A stretch of 64,000 bases of DNA from Natronomonas halophila (GCF_013391085.1 NZ_CP058334.1:62001-126000), one strand, 5' to 3'; numbered from the stretch's first letter, positions 52,899-60,988 are shown. Made by a program: numbers and translations. Notes: generated by a model not told the origin, from the sequence alone.

Positions 52899-53507
52899 AT
52901 GAGCACTGACGACATCGACCCCTCGGGGGCCGCCGACGAGGCGTCCGGCGATTCGGCGCCGGCCGACCACGAGAACGCCCTACAGGACGTCATCGCCGTC
53001 GACGCCGACGACAACGAACAGGACCTCGTCAACCGACTCGACGCCCACACCGGCGACGGCATCCGCCACCGCGCGTTCACGGCGCTGGTCTTCGACGGCG
53101 ACGGCAACATCCTGCTGGCCCAGCGCGCGCCGAACAAGCGCCTCTGGGACACCTACTGGGACGGCACCGTCGCCTCCCATCCCGTCGAGGGCCAGACCCA
53201 ACTGGAGGCGACACGCGAGCGCCTCGACGAGGAACTCGGCATCGCCCCCGACCAGTACGACGACCTCCGCGTGACGGACAAGTTCGAGTACAAGCGCTAC
53301 TACATGAACGAGGGCCTCGAATGGGAGGTCTGCTCGGTGCTACAATGCACGCTCGATGACCTCTCGATGGACCCCGACGAGGAGGAGGTCGCGGGCCTGA
53401 TGTGGGTGCCCTACGAGCGCCTCTACGAGAACCCGAAGTGGTACCGCCAACTGCGCCTTTGCCCGTGGTTCGAGATCGCGATGCGCCGCGATTTCGCCGA
53501 AGAGTAA
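52899..53507 (+). CDS. idi: Type 1 isopentenyl-diphosphate isomerase (Nudix fold)
   Basis: 202 residues; CTTAAC about 27 nt upstream supports the start. IDI1 pattern: HRAFTALVFDGDGNILLAQRA, RLWDTYWDGTVASHPVEG, ATRERLDEELGI (Nudix-like helix), EWEVCSVL retaining the Glu next to Val-Cys, and WFEIAMRR. It should interconvert IPP and DMAPP for archaeal isoprenoid lipids and carotenoids. The canonical Cys of the N/S-x-C-G-H-P motif is Ala92 here (VASHP), so the usual protonation mechanism is incomplete. The first 40 residues are an acidic extension. Confidence 0.88.
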   Translation: MSTDDIDPSGAADEASGDSAPADHENALQDVIAVDADDNEQDLVNRLDAHTGDGIRHRAFTALVFDGDGNILLAQRAPNKRLWDTYWDGTVASHPVEGQTQLEATRERLDEELGIAPDQYDDLRVTDKFEYKRYYMNEGLEWEVCSVLQCTLDDLSMDPDEEEVAGLMWVPYERLYENPKWYRQLRLCPWFEIAMRRDFAEE

Positions 53508-53596
53508 CCGACGGTACCGCTTTTTCGCCCCGTTTTCGACGCTCCTGAGTGCCGTATCCCACACCACAACAGCAATTATTGCCGTGTCTTTTTGAC

Positions 53597-53608
53597 AAAC
53601 GTACGTTT
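53597..53608. promoter_or_regulatory. AAACGTACGTTT palindrome
   Basis: Perfect 12-bp palindrome about 50 bp upstream of the TATA box of the small HTH gene. A second short palindrome, GCAATTATTGC (53572-53582), lies just before it. Possible regulator sites for the downstream gene. Confidence 0.3.
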
Positions 53609-53657
53609 TGATTGTGGGTAGGACATGGCGTAACACGTCAATAATAGCGAGAAAAGC

Positions 53658-53685
53658 TTTACATATTTTCGAATAATACTCGAAA
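53658..53685 (+). promoter_or_regulatory. TATA box and overlapping palindrome of the small HTH gene
   Basis: TTTACATATTTT (53658-53669) is about 30 nt before the ATG at 53695. TTTCGA (53667-53672) and TCGAAA (53680-53685) are a perfect inverted repeat with 7-bp spacing directly after the TATA element. A protein bound here would block transcription, as in autorepression. Confidence 0.5.
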
Positions 53686-53694
53686 TCGACCACT

Positions 53695-53895
53695 ATGTCC
53701 ACAGACCAGGTTCGGGACGCGGTGGCAATGTATCTGAACGAGTCCCTGACCGAAGCGGAGGCCGCCCGACGTGCCGGCCTCTCGCGGGCACAGTTCCGAC
53801 AGTACGCCCGTACCTGTGGACTCGCCCTTCAGGCCTCGGAATCCGACGTCAACGCGGCGGATGCCGACACAGAGGCGGCCTCGCTACGGGGTTAA
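53695..53895 (+). CDS. Small helix-turn-helix protein
   Basis: 66 residues. MYLNESLTEAEAARRAGLSRAQFRQYARTCGL is a simple HTH: a helix, the A-x-x-A-G-L-S turn, and a recognition helix. A short acidic tail follows. It probably binds DNA as a dimer. An inverted repeat overlapping its own promoter is a likely site. Its stop codon overlaps the stop of the convergent MmgE/PrpD gene within a shared TTAA. Small proteins of this type occur widely in haloarchaea. The regulated process is unknown. Confidence 0.75.
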   Translation: MSTDQVRDAVAMYLNESLTEAEAARRAGLSRAQFRQYARTCGLALQASESDVNAADADTEAASLRG

Positions 53896-55136
53896 TCCAA
53901 CAGTCGCGAGAGTTCGGCGGCCGTTTCTGCTTCCAGTGACCGGACGGTATCGACGATAGCCGTCCGTCGCTCGGCGTCGTAGGCATCGGCCAGCACGTGG
54001 AACTTCTCCTCGACGACGCCCCACGAGGCCGGCTTGGCGGGATGGCCCGTCGGCCATTGGACCTCGGCTTCGTGTTTCGCGCCGTCACGCGCGGTGACAG
54101 TCACCCGGGACGGGAGTTCGCCGATGCCGACCCGCTCGTCGAAGTAGTCGGTGCTCGTTATCTCGACGGCGTCGGCGACTGGCCGGAGGTCGGCCCGCTC
54201 GCCGGGGTGGACGGTTACGTCGCGGTCGACCAGCGCCGCGGCGATGGCGCGGGCGTCGATTTCCGGAACGGCCTCGGCGTATGTTTCGACCGATACGTCG
54301 TCGATATCCGCGGGGTCGAAGGCCGTATCCTCGGCCACGTCGAGAGCGGCTTCGGTGGCCGCCTGTGCGTGCGGGTGGCCGGCGTGAGGTCGTATCGCAG
54401 CGTCGCGCACGCGCTCGCAGCCGGGGTCGAAATCGAGGTCGAACTCCCCGACAAGGTCGGTCCAGCCGCCCTCGGCGCTGAAAGAGTCCGGGCCGACGAC
54501 GCCGCCTTCGGCGAGCAGGCAGGCTTCGAGGCCACTGCGGGCGGCCGACCCGACGGCGATAGGGTCGAAGGGGCGTTCCTCGATGCCGAGCGTGCCGCGA
54601 CTCGCCGCGAGGCCGATAGCGCTCGTGAGTTTGTCGACGGGAAAGCCCATCGCGCGTCCGGCCCCGGCCGCGGCCGCAATCGCGGCATGGGTCGCCGGAT
54701 GGAACCCGTCCAGCGGCGCGTTCCACGCCAGTTCGCCATGGACTTCGTGGGCAGTAGCGAGGCCGGCGAGCAGGTCCTCTCCGGGGGCGCTGCGAACCTC
54801 CGCGGCGGCCAGCACGGCCGGAAGGGGCGCGGCGGCAGACGAGAGCGTCGGTGCGAGATAGGTCGCGCGGTTGCCGGCCTCCGTGAGCGCGGCGTTATAC
54901 ATCGCCGCGTCGGCAGGGGCGGCCTGTCGGTCGGAACCCCACAGGCGGCTTTCGGCCGCGTCGCTGCGACTCGCCACCGCGCGTCGGATTCCACCGGTCG
55001 GTTCGACGTCGAGGCTGGCGAGCGCGACGCCGACCGTATCGAGGACCCGACGCTTGGCGGCCGCTCGGACCTCGTCGGGCAACTCCTCGTAGGATACCTC
55101 CGCCGCGAACCCCGCGATGTCGACTGCCGATGGCAT
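53892..55136 (-). CDS. MmgE/PrpD family protein
   Basis: 414 residues from the ATG at 55136; CTTTTGC about 28 nt upstream, and a longer frame to 55205 is not supported. Family pattern: VRAAAKRRVLDTVGVALAS near the start, Ala-rich helical core with HEVHGELAWNAPLDGFHPATHAAIAAAAGAGRAMG (in sense), and the second domain with DIDDVSVETYAEAV and VHPGERADLRPVADAVEI. Members include 2-methylcitrate dehydratase and cis-aconitate decarboxylase. With no prpC/prpB near, the substrate is uncertain. It could serve propionate metabolism in connection with the acid-catabolism block, but that is speculation. Confidence 0.87.
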   Translation of the reverse strand: MPSAVDIAGFAAEVSYEELPDEVRAAAKRRVLDTVGVALASLDVEPTGGIRRAVASRSDAAESRLWGSDRQAAPADAAMYNAALTEAGNRATYLAPTLSSAAAPLPAVLAAAEVRSAPGEDLLAGLATAHEVHGELAWNAPLDGFHPATHAAIAAAAGAGRAMGFPVDKLTSAIGLAASRGTLGIEERPFDPIAVGSAARSGLEACLLAEGGVVGPDSFSAEGGWTDLVGEFDLDFDPGCERVRDAAIRPHAGHPHAQAATEAALDVAEDTAFDPADIDDVSVETYAEAVPEIDARAIAAALVDRDVTVHPGERADLRPVADAVEITSTDYFDERVGIGELPSRVTVTARDGAKHEAEVQWPTGHPAKPASWGVVEEKFHVLADAYDAERRTAIVDTVRSLEAETAAELSRLLD

Positions 55137-55226
55137 GACCGTAACCCACACAGCACGCGGGCAAAAGCGTTCGGTGGCACCGCCTGCCGCCGAACGTTCG
55201 GGCACCGCCGCAACCGCAGTCGCCCG

Positions 55227-55562
55227 CTACGGTCGCGTCGTCGCCCACACCGCGAGGATTCCGAGCACGACGGCCGGAATCATCGGCAACGCGAGATAGG
55301 TGTCCCAGAACGTGAGGCCGAACACGGACGGAGCGTAGGGGTAAGCGTAGATGATGCCCGGAATAAGCAGGAAGGCGACGAACACGGCCCCGACAAGTGC
55401 CCAGCCTCGCCAATCGAACTCCCGGTCAACGTCATTCGGGTGTGGGTGCTCATCGGGGGCGTCCGGCGACTCGTTGCCGGCGGGGCCGCTATCCGCCCCC
55501 GTCGATTCGCCGTCCGGCGCGTCGCCGTCGGCGTCCGGTTCGTGGACGTAGGTATCACTCAT
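55227..55562 (-). CDS. Small membrane protein, DUF3311-like
   Basis: 111 residues. The first 50 are acidic and soluble (DADGDAPDGESTGADSGPAG...). Two transmembrane helices follow (WALVGAVFVAFLLIPGIIYA, TYLALPMIPAVVLGILAVWA). Small two-helix proteins of this form often accompany sodium/solute symporters (DUF3311), but no symporter is adjacent, so the label is tentative. Its start overlaps the stop of the upstream alcohol dehydrogenase gene by 8 bp, so the two are likely co-transcribed. Confidence 0.65.
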   Translation of the reverse strand: MSDTYVHEPDADGDAPDGESTGADSGPAGNESPDAPDEHPHPNDVDREFDWRGWALVGAVFVAFLLIPGIIYAYPYAPSVFGLTFWDTYLALPMIPAVVLGILAVWATTRP

Positions 55563-56610
55563 GCACGTCGGGGTCGTATTCGCTGTCCGGGACGACGACG
55601 ACGGACCCGAAGCCCTCTCGGCCTTCGAGCATTTCGTGGGCGCGCACGACTTCGCTCATCGGCAGGACCTCGCGGATGCGCGGTTCGAAGGTCCCGTCGA
55701 AGACCTTCGCCATCACGTCGTCCATCTCGCCGGGCGTGCCCATCGTCGACCCGAGGATGTCGAGCTGCTTCCAGAACACCTTCGGGATGTTCGTCTCCGG
55801 GGAGATGCCGGAGGTGGCACCGCAGGTGACGATGGCGCCGCCGCGGGCCGCCACCGAAAGCGAGCCGTCCCACGTCGCTTCGCCGATGTGGTCGACGACG
55901 ACGTCGACGCCGCGGCCGTCGGTAATCTCCTTGATTTCGTCGACGAAATCGTCCTCCTCGTAGTTGACGAGGTGGTCGGCACCGATGTCGCTCGCGTAGT
56001 CGAGTTTCTCCTCGGAGGACGCGGTGGCGAAGACCTCACAGCCCTCGTTAGCGGCAATCTGGACCGCAGCGTGGCCGACGCCGCCGGAGGCGCCGTGGAC
56101 CAGCACGCTGTCGTTCTGCTGGATTTCAGCACGGGTAATGAGCATCCGCCACGCGGTCTGGAAGACCAGCGGGGCCGAGGCCGCCGTGACGAAATCGACG
56201 TCCTCGGGCAGGTGGATGAGGTTGTCCTCGTGGAGCGCCGTCTGCTCGCTGTGGACGCCGCGGACGTGCTCGCCGATCATCTTGAAGTCGACACACAGCG
56301 ACGTCTCGCCTTTCCGGCAGAACTCGCATTTCCCACAGAAGACGTTCGGGTCAACGACCACCCGGTCACCCTCCTCGAAGCGGGTGACGTCCTCGCCGAC
56401 CTCGTTGACGACGCCCGCGCCGTCGCTGCCCTGGATGTGCGGCAGTTCCTCCGGACTGGGCATCCCCTTGCGCGTCCAGACGTCGAGGTGGTTGAGACCG
56501 CCGGCTTTGATGTCGACGAGTACCTCCTCCGGGCCGATTTCGGGGTCCGGGAAATCGCCGTATTCCAGTACGTCGGTCGAACCGTGCTCTTCGTAGAATA
56601 TCGCTTTCAT
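55555..56610 (-). CDS. Zinc-binding alcohol dehydrogenase / quinone oxidoreductase family protein
   Basis: 351 residues from the ATG at 56610 (MKAIFYEEHGS). Medium-chain dehydrogenase: GGLNHLDVWTRKGM near the catalytic site, GSDGAGVV, a full structural-zinc Cys cluster VFCGKCEFCRKGETSLC, and Rossmann GASGGVGHAAVQIAANEGC. The quinone-oxidoreductase-like Asn (NHLDVW) replaces the first catalytic zinc Cys, while the structural zinc site is kept. That hybrid is common in this subgroup. It reduces or oxidises a carbonyl compound with NAD(P)H. GTTTTGC about 28 nt upstream. Substrate unknown. Confidence 0.88.
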   Translation of the reverse strand: MKAIFYEEHGSTDVLEYGDFPDPEIGPEEVLVDIKAGGLNHLDVWTRKGMPSPEELPHIQGSDGAGVVNEVGEDVTRFEEGDRVVVDPNVFCGKCEFCRKGETSLCVDFKMIGEHVRGVHSEQTALHEDNLIHLPEDVDFVTAASAPLVFQTAWRMLITRAEIQQNDSVLVHGASGGVGHAAVQIAANEGCEVFATASSEEKLDYASDIGADHLVNYEEDDFVDEIKEITDGRGVDVVVDHIGEATWDGSLSVAARGGAIVTCGATSGISPETNIPKVFWKQLDILGSTMGTPGEMDDVMAKVFDGTFEPRIREVLPMSEVVRAHEMLEGREGFGSVVVVPDSEYDPDVHE

Positions 56611-56700
56611 AATCCCCCCTGTGTCCGCACCGTGCAAAACACTAGCGGAGAAAGCAAAGTGGACGGTGGACTTTACTCCGCGGCCATCGCAGTAGGCCTC

Positions 56701-57390
56701 ATGGGCGATAATGCCACTCCCGCCGGCGGGAGTGAATCCGGACACGACGCGGGATATCACGAGCATGGTGACGAAGAGCACGAACACGATAGCCACGACC
56801 ACGAACATGACCATGAACACGACCACCATCACCACGACCTCGAAGAACTGGGCATCGCCGTTCTAACCATTTCCTCGAGTCGCAGCATCGACGAGGATTC
56901 GGCGGGTGATACCATCATCGACATCGTCACCGACGCGGGCCACGAGGTGACGATTCGGGAACTCGTCGCCGACGACTACGACAAGGTCCAGGGCACCATC
57001 GACCGGTTCGTCGACCGCGAGGATACCGACTGCGTCATCACGACCGGCGGCACCGGCGTCACGCCCGACGATGTGACTGTCGAGGCGCTCGAACCGCTCC
57101 TCGAAAAACACCTTCCCGGCTTCGGCGAACTGTTCCGCCGCCTCTCGTACGACGAGATCGGGACGAAAGTCGTCGGCACCCGAACGGCCGCCGGCGTCGC
57201 CGACGGCGTCCCCGTCTTCTGCCTCCCCGGCAGTGAGGACGCCGTTCGACTCGGTACCGAGGAGATCATCATCGAGGAGGCGCCGCATCTCGCCGGACTG
57301 GCGAAACGCGAGGAGGAAGCGGACGAGGGGGACGACGCCGAGGACGACAGCGATGTCGACGAGGGCGAGAACGCGGACACCGAGGAATAG
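56701..57390 (+). CDS. moaB: MoaB/Mog family molybdopterin protein with His-rich N-terminus
   Basis: 229 residues from the ATG at 56701. The first 48 residues are extremely His/Glu/Asp-rich ([20 protein letters not shown] region), then a standard MoaB/MogA domain: [59 protein letters not shown] and [17 protein letters not shown]. It ends in an acidic tail. MogA/MoaB adenylates molybdopterin before metal insertion by MoeA; two moeA genes lie at 61-64 kb. The His-rich segment could bind metal ions, which is inferred from composition only. Confidence 0.9.
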   Translation: MGDNATPAGGSESGHDAGYHEHGDEEHEHDSHDHEHDHEHDHHHHDLEELGIAVLTISSSRSIDEDSAGDTIIDIVTDAGHEVTIRELVADDYDKVQGTIDRFVDREDTDCVITTGGTGVTPDDVTVEALEPLLEKHLPGFGELFRRLSYDEIGTKVVGTRTAAGVADGVPVFCLPGSEDAVRLGTEEIIIEEAPHLAGLAKREEEADEGDDAEDDSDVDEGENADTEE

Positions 57391-57401
57391 CTATTCGGAG
57401 G

Positions 57402-57947
57402 TCAATCGGTCGGCGTCCCCGATACCGTCGCGTCCGTACACGCGACTAACGTGGAGAACATCTGTGATTCGATGCGGCCGCCCTCCAGAATACTGACCTG
57501 CGTCCCGGAACTGTTACAGTCGAACCACGAGCGCGGCACGTCCGCCGTTTCAGCAGCCTCCATCTCCGGAACCCGAACGCGGAGTCGATACGTCGACGGT
57601 TCGAGCAGGGAACACTCGATGGCGGCGTCGGCCGCCAATTCCGAGGTGAGGTCGAGGACGGTTCGGTCGGCCGCCGCGTCGACGAGTCGAACCTCGACGG
57701 ATGTGGTATCCGACGTCGCGTTCCACACGGACACTCCGTGCGGTTGGTTGTCCTCCGGGTCCGTGACACCCTCGCGACTGCCGACATCGAGTTCGGTCTG
57801 CACGCGGTCGGGGTCGAAGGACACGGAATCGTCGGCGCCGGGCGTGTCGTTCCCGTCGGTCGCGGAGTCCGGCAGCACCGGAAGCCGACCGACGAGCGGA
57901 GCGGACAGCACGGCCCCGCTGCCGGCGAGGAAGGTTCGGCGGTTCAT
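57402..57947 (-). CDS. Tat-exported protein of unknown function
   Basis: 181 residues from the ATG at 57947 (MNRRTFLAGSGAV). The twin-arginine signal NRRTFLAG and a hydrophobic stretch are clear. There is no lipobox Cys, so it is secreted or anchored otherwise. The mature part has a beta-rich, Ser/Thr-rich composition (VSVWNATSDTTSVEVRLVDAA) with two Cys near the C-terminus (DCNSSGT and VACTDA) and one in ECSLLEP. It may be a small beta-sandwich domain. It converges with moaB 11 bp away. No family recognised. Confidence 0.72.
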   Translation of the reverse strand: MNRRTFLAGSGAVLSAPLVGRLPVLPDSATDGNDTPGADDSVSFDPDRVQTELDVGSREGVTDPEDNQPHGVSVWNATSDTTSVEVRLVDAAADRTVLDLTSELAADAAIECSLLEPSTYRLRVRVPEMEAAETADVPRSWFDCNSSGTQVSILEGGRIESQMFSTLVACTDATVSGTPTD

Positions 57948-58025
57948 ATCCGGTCGTTCCGGCCGACAGGGCATAAGCTATCTCGAAGGTCAAAGAGCGG
58001 TTTGAACGGGTCGGTCGCGCCGGCC

Positions 58026-58340
58026 TCAGGGCAACGGACAGAGACTCGCCGTCAGAAGGGCGCGCTCGTCGCTTTCGTTCCGTGCGCCGTGTTCGACGCC
58101 GCGGGTGTTGTGGACGACGGCGGGCGCCGTCACGGTCTCCTCGGTGCCGTCCTGCGTGACGACGACCTCGCCTTCCAGCAGGTGAAAGACGTTCTCACAG
58201 TCGTCGTGGACGTGCGGGTCGAAGGCTCCGCCGGGACCGAGCGCGAACAGTTTCACCAGAACGTCGTCTTCAACGACGAGTTCGGCCGTCTCCACCTCGC
58301 CTTCGTCGGGCCGTACGTCGGATAGTTCGTTCATCGACAT
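58026..58340 (-). CDS. Cupin domain protein
   Basis: 104 residues. CTTATAAA (58362-58369) lies about 27 nt before the ATG. The cupin fold is visible: PGGAFDPHVHDDCENVFHLLEGEVVVTQDG (first motif with H-x-H, E and a G) and a second strand set HNTRGVEHGARNESDERALLT. The conserved two His and Glu of motif 1 could bind a metal. Cupins of this size include sugar isomerases, dioxygenase-like and sensor proteins. Function is not predictable. It is divergent from pterin dehydratase. Confidence 0.85.
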   Translation of the reverse strand: MSMNELSDVRPDEGEVETAELVVEDDVLVKLFALGPGGAFDPHVHDDCENVFHLLEGEVVVTQDGTEETVTAPAVVHNTRGVEHGARNESDERALLTASLCPLP

Positions 58341-58415
58341 ACCGGCCGTTTCGCCGCGACCCTTATAAATCGGTCCGCGCGTGGTTTTATCGGGCCGGCG
58401 GCCGACGTATCGGAT

Positions 58416-58694
58416 ATGAGCGACCTACTTTCCGACGACGAAATCGAGGCACAACTTCCCGACGGCTGGCACCGCGAGGACGACGAAATCGTCCGCACCT
58501 TCGGCTTCGAGTCGTATCTGGAGGGTGTCGGCTTCGCCGCCGGCGCGGGCGGCATCGCCGAGGAGGCCTTCCACCACCCCGAGATGACCATCGGCTGGCA
58601 GGAAGTCGAGGTGCGGCTGACGACCCATGACGCCGGCGGCATCACCGAGAAGGACATCGACCTCGCCGGGCGGTTCAACGAACTCGCCGACTGA
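58416..58694 (+). CDS. 4a-hydroxytetrahydrobiopterin dehydratase
   Basis: 92 residues, normal for pterin-4a-carbinolamine dehydratase (PCD/DCoH). It starts with LLSDDEIEAQLPDGW, then EEAFHHPEMTIGWQEVEVRLTTHDAGGITEKDIDLA, holding the two active-site His, Trp and the HDAGGIT motif. TTTTAT at 58385-58390 is about 28 nt upstream. PCD recycles pterin cofactors of aromatic amino acid hydroxylases. In archaea without obvious hydroxylases, PCD-like proteins may serve folate or molybdopterin metabolism. The stop overlaps the next gene's ATG by one base, so the two form an operon. Confidence 0.92.
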   Translation: MSDLLSDDEIEAQLPDGWHREDDEIVRTFGFESYLEGVGFAAGAGGIAEEAFHHPEMTIGWQEVEVRLTTHDAGGITEKDIDLAGRFNELAD

Positions 58695-59095
58695 TGAGCG
58701 ACGACGCTGAGGCCGGGGCGGATGCCGAGGCGGCCTACCTCTTCACGGTCCAACTCTACCTCGACGCCGAGGCCCCCGACGTGTGGCTCGACCCCGCTAT
58801 CACCGAGACGACGATGCACAAGGCCGCGGCCGAACCGGGCGAGGAGGGCTGGATGTTCTTCCGGGACAACCTCTGGCGCGGGGAGATAAACAACTACGAG
58901 CACACCCGCCGGTTGGCCGAGGAAGCCCTCGGCATGGAGGTCCGGTCCATCGAGTTCCGCGAGTTGCGGGCCAGCGAGGCGTATTACGAGGACCTACAGG
59001 CCGAAATCGGCGAGCATCTCGACGCGTTCAAAGCCGACGACGCCGCGGAAGTGGTCAAGAAGTACCTCGGGTCGCGCGTCCACGTCCGGGAGTAG
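58694..59095 (+). CDS. LWR-salt protein
   Basis: 133 residues, with the family-defining DNLWRGEI segment (NLWRGEINNYEH) and EEALGMEVRSIEFRELRASEAYYEDLQAEIGEHLDAF (recognised in pieces). This small family is restricted to haloarchaea and of unknown function. Length agrees with other members. It starts on the last base of the PCD stop codon (TGATG overlap). Behind its TAG stop the same frame continues for a further 57 sense codons, which look like a separate gene remnant. Confidence 0.85.
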   Translation: MSDDAEAGADAEAAYLFTVQLYLDAEAPDVWLDPAITETTMHKAAAEPGEEGWMFFRDNLWRGEINNYEHTRRLAEEALGMEVRSIEFRELRASEAYYEDLQAEIGEHLDAFKADDAAEVVKKYLGSRVHVRE

Positions 59096-59269
59096 CGGTA
59101 TGGCTTCTCAGGAGTAGTCCCCGACGCCGACGAGGCGCCGGCCCGATTAGACGGGGCTTACCAGCTCATCGGACCGAACTTCACGGATAGCGGCCCCGTC
59201 GTCGCTGAAAAGGGAGACATCCGACTGGAGTGGGACGCCCGTTCGTCGCCCGCAGAAGCCGTCGACTAA
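59096..59269 (+). pseudogene. 5'-truncated gene remnant in frame after the LWR-salt gene
   Basis: Directly after the TAG at 59093-59095 the frame is open for 57 codons to TAA at 59267-59269. Codon use is strongly haloarchaeal (mostly GC-ending codons). The product would contain DADEAPARLDGAYQLIGPNF, then TDSGPVVAEKGDIRLEWDAR. No ATG/GTG/TTG start is available in frame. This is the tail of a gene that has lost its beginning, possibly by deletion next to the LWR-salt gene. Suppression of the TAG is a less likely alternative. Family not recognised. Confidence 0.5.
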
Positions 59270-59332
59270 TCGGAGATAGTCCTTCAACAATCCCGAAAGC
59301 ACTTAACAACAAATGCCCTACTCACGTCCCCT

Positions 59333-59968
59333 ATGACCGCATCGCCATACGACTACTGGGCGTTCGACCTCGACGGCACGCTCGTCGACGTGGAACCCGA
59401 CTACGTCTACGACGTCTTCGGCCGCGTCGGCGACCGCATCGGCTACGGGTTCACCGACGAGCAGGCCGACGCCATCTGGCACGGCCTCGGCGGCTTCCGG
59501 AACGACCAACTCGACGCGTGGGGCGTCGACACCGAAGCGTTCTGGGACGCCTTCCACGCCGAGGAGGACCCGCAGGCCCGCGCGGAAGCGACCTTCCTCT
59601 ACGACGACGCGGCGGTCGTCGGGCAACTCGACCAGCCGACAGTGTTGGTGACCCACTGTCAGGAATACCTCACCGACCCCGTCCTCGATAGTCTCGACAT
59701 CCGTGATTGGTTCGATGCCATCGTCTGCTGTACCGAGGAAACCGGCTGGAAACCCGACCCCGAACCGGTCCACATGGCGCTCCGTGAGGCGGGCGCCGAC
59801 GACGGCGAGGGCGTCCTCGTCGGCGACGGGCCACAGGACGTCGGTGCCGCGTGGAACGCCGGCCTCGACGGCGCCCACATCGAACGCCACGGCCACGAGC
59901 GCCGCGGGATGTGCGTCGTCGGCGACCACCGCCTCGAACGCGTCGACGAACTCGTCTCCGGTTCCTGA
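59333..59968 (+). CDS. HAD family hydrolase (phosphatase type)
   Basis: 211 residues; CTTAAC (59302-59307) is 28 nt upstream. HAD motif I FDLDGTLVDV (nucleophile Asp), motif II TVLVTHC (Thr region), motif III Lys in TGWKPDPEP and motif IV VGDGPQDVGAA. The capping domain lies between motifs I and II (about residues 18-80), making it a C1-type, phosphoglycolate-phosphatase-like enzyme. It hydrolyses a small phosphate ester; the substrate is unknown. Confidence 0.88.
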   Translation: MTASPYDYWAFDLDGTLVDVEPDYVYDVFGRVGDRIGYGFTDEQADAIWHGLGGFRNDQLDAWGVDTEAFWDAFHAEEDPQARAEATFLYDDAAVVGQLDQPTVLVTHCQEYLTDPVLDSLDIRDWFDAIVCCTEETGWKPDPEPVHMALREAGADDGEGVLVGDGPQDVGAAWNAGLDGAHIERHGHERRGMCVVGDHRLERVDELVSGS

Positions 59969-60005
59969 CGAAATTTTAAGGGCACCGCCGTCGGTGGGTT
60001 TTGAC

Positions 60006-60728
60006 GTGCCCTCCACGTCCGACCTGACAGCGGAGTCGCTGGATACGACCGTCGAACCGCTCGCCGACCGTATCGTTCTCGCCGCCGTTGCGGCGGTGTC
60101 GCCGATACTGCTGACGAGCCTGCTCATCGCCGGCTACGTCGGCCTCGCTGGCCCCGACACGGATATTCCACGAACGGTCATCGATACCGCCTACGGCGTC
60201 TCCGCGCTGGTGGTGCTCGGCGTGGTCTACGCCGCGCTCGGAAAGGCTGAATGGCGTGCGGCCATGCCGCTGACGACGCCGACGCGGGCCGAACTCGGCT
60301 TGACGGTCGTCTGCTTGCCGCTGGCTATCGGCGCCTTCGTCCTCGGCAGCACGGCCGGCGAACTGCTCGGATTCGAACTCTCCGGAATCAGCTACTCGCT
60401 GTCGAACACGCCGACGCTCGCGGCGGTCGTCTTCGGCGGTATCCTCGTCGCGCCGCTGGTCGAGGAACTGCTCTTTCGAGGATTGTTACTCGGAAGCCTG
60501 CTCGACCGCGGCCTGTCGCCGCTTTCCGCCGGCGTAGTCTCAGTGGTTCTCTTCGCGGCGATTCACCTCATCTCGCTCGGGCCCGCGGGCGTTCTCGCCA
60601 TCGCCGGGTGGGCGATTTTCCCCACGCTGCTGCGACTCAAGTTCGACAATCTGGCGGGTGCGTGGCTACTCCACCTCGTCAACAACGTCTGGGCCTACGT
60701 CATCGTCGTCGCCCTCGGGTGGGCCTAG
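60006..60728 (+). CDS. CPBP family intramembrane metalloprotease
   Basis: 240 residues from a GTG at 60006; the frame is open upstream but overlaps the HAD gene. About seven membrane helices. The CPBP motifs are present: EELLFRG (E-E-x-x-x-R), FAAIHLISLG (F-x-x-x-H) and HLVNN. These are the conserved features of Rce1/Abi-type proteases, which cleave prenylated proteins or processed peptides in the membrane; archaeal substrates are unknown. It converges with a small CxxC protein gene, overlapping by 4 bp. Confidence 0.87.
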   Translation: MPSTSDLTAESLDTTVEPLADRIVLAAVAAVSPILLTSLLIAGYVGLAGPDTDIPRTVIDTAYGVSALVVLGVVYAALGKAEWRAAMPLTTPTRAELGLTVVCLPLAIGAFVLGSTAGELLGFELSGISYSLSNTPTLAAVVFGGILVAPLVEELLFRGLLLGSLLDRGLSPLSAGVVSVVLFAAIHLISLGPAGVLAIAGWAIFPTLLRLKFDNLAGAWLLHLVNNVWAYVIVVALGWA

Positions 60729-60931
60729 TCGTAGAGTTCGTCCGACAGCGGCAGTTCGAAATCCCCTTCCTCAACGGTATCGACGCCGAGGTCGAGTTCG
60801 AGCGCCTCGCTACAGTCGGGACACGGGAGCGCGAGCGTCGCCCGGAGCCCACCGTCGGCCTCGTAGAACTCGAGGATGTCGGCATCGCCCGGGTGCAGGT
60901 ACTCGGCGTCCAGGTCGTGGTCACAGGACAT
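60725..60931 (-). CDS. Small CxxC-containing protein
   Basis: 68 residues from the ATG at 60931. An upstream in-frame ATG (60988) is rejected because the TATA element TATACTTTTAA (plus strand TTAAAAGTATA, 60957-60967) is 25-35 nt before 60931 and lies inside the longer frame. The sequence has CDHDLDAEYLHPG at the start and LPCPDCSEALELDL in the middle. The single CPDC plus the early Cys-x-His may form a zinc site. No wider family recognised. Its stop overlaps the CPBP gene's stop. Confidence 0.68.
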   Translation of the reverse strand: MSCDHDLDAEYLHPGDADILEFYEADGGLRATLALPCPDCSEALELDLGVDTVEEGDFELPLSDELYD

Positions 60932-60988
60932 ACCCGAAGCGAGACGCCGGAACGCGTTAAAAGTATAGGCCAACTCGGGTTGGGCCAC

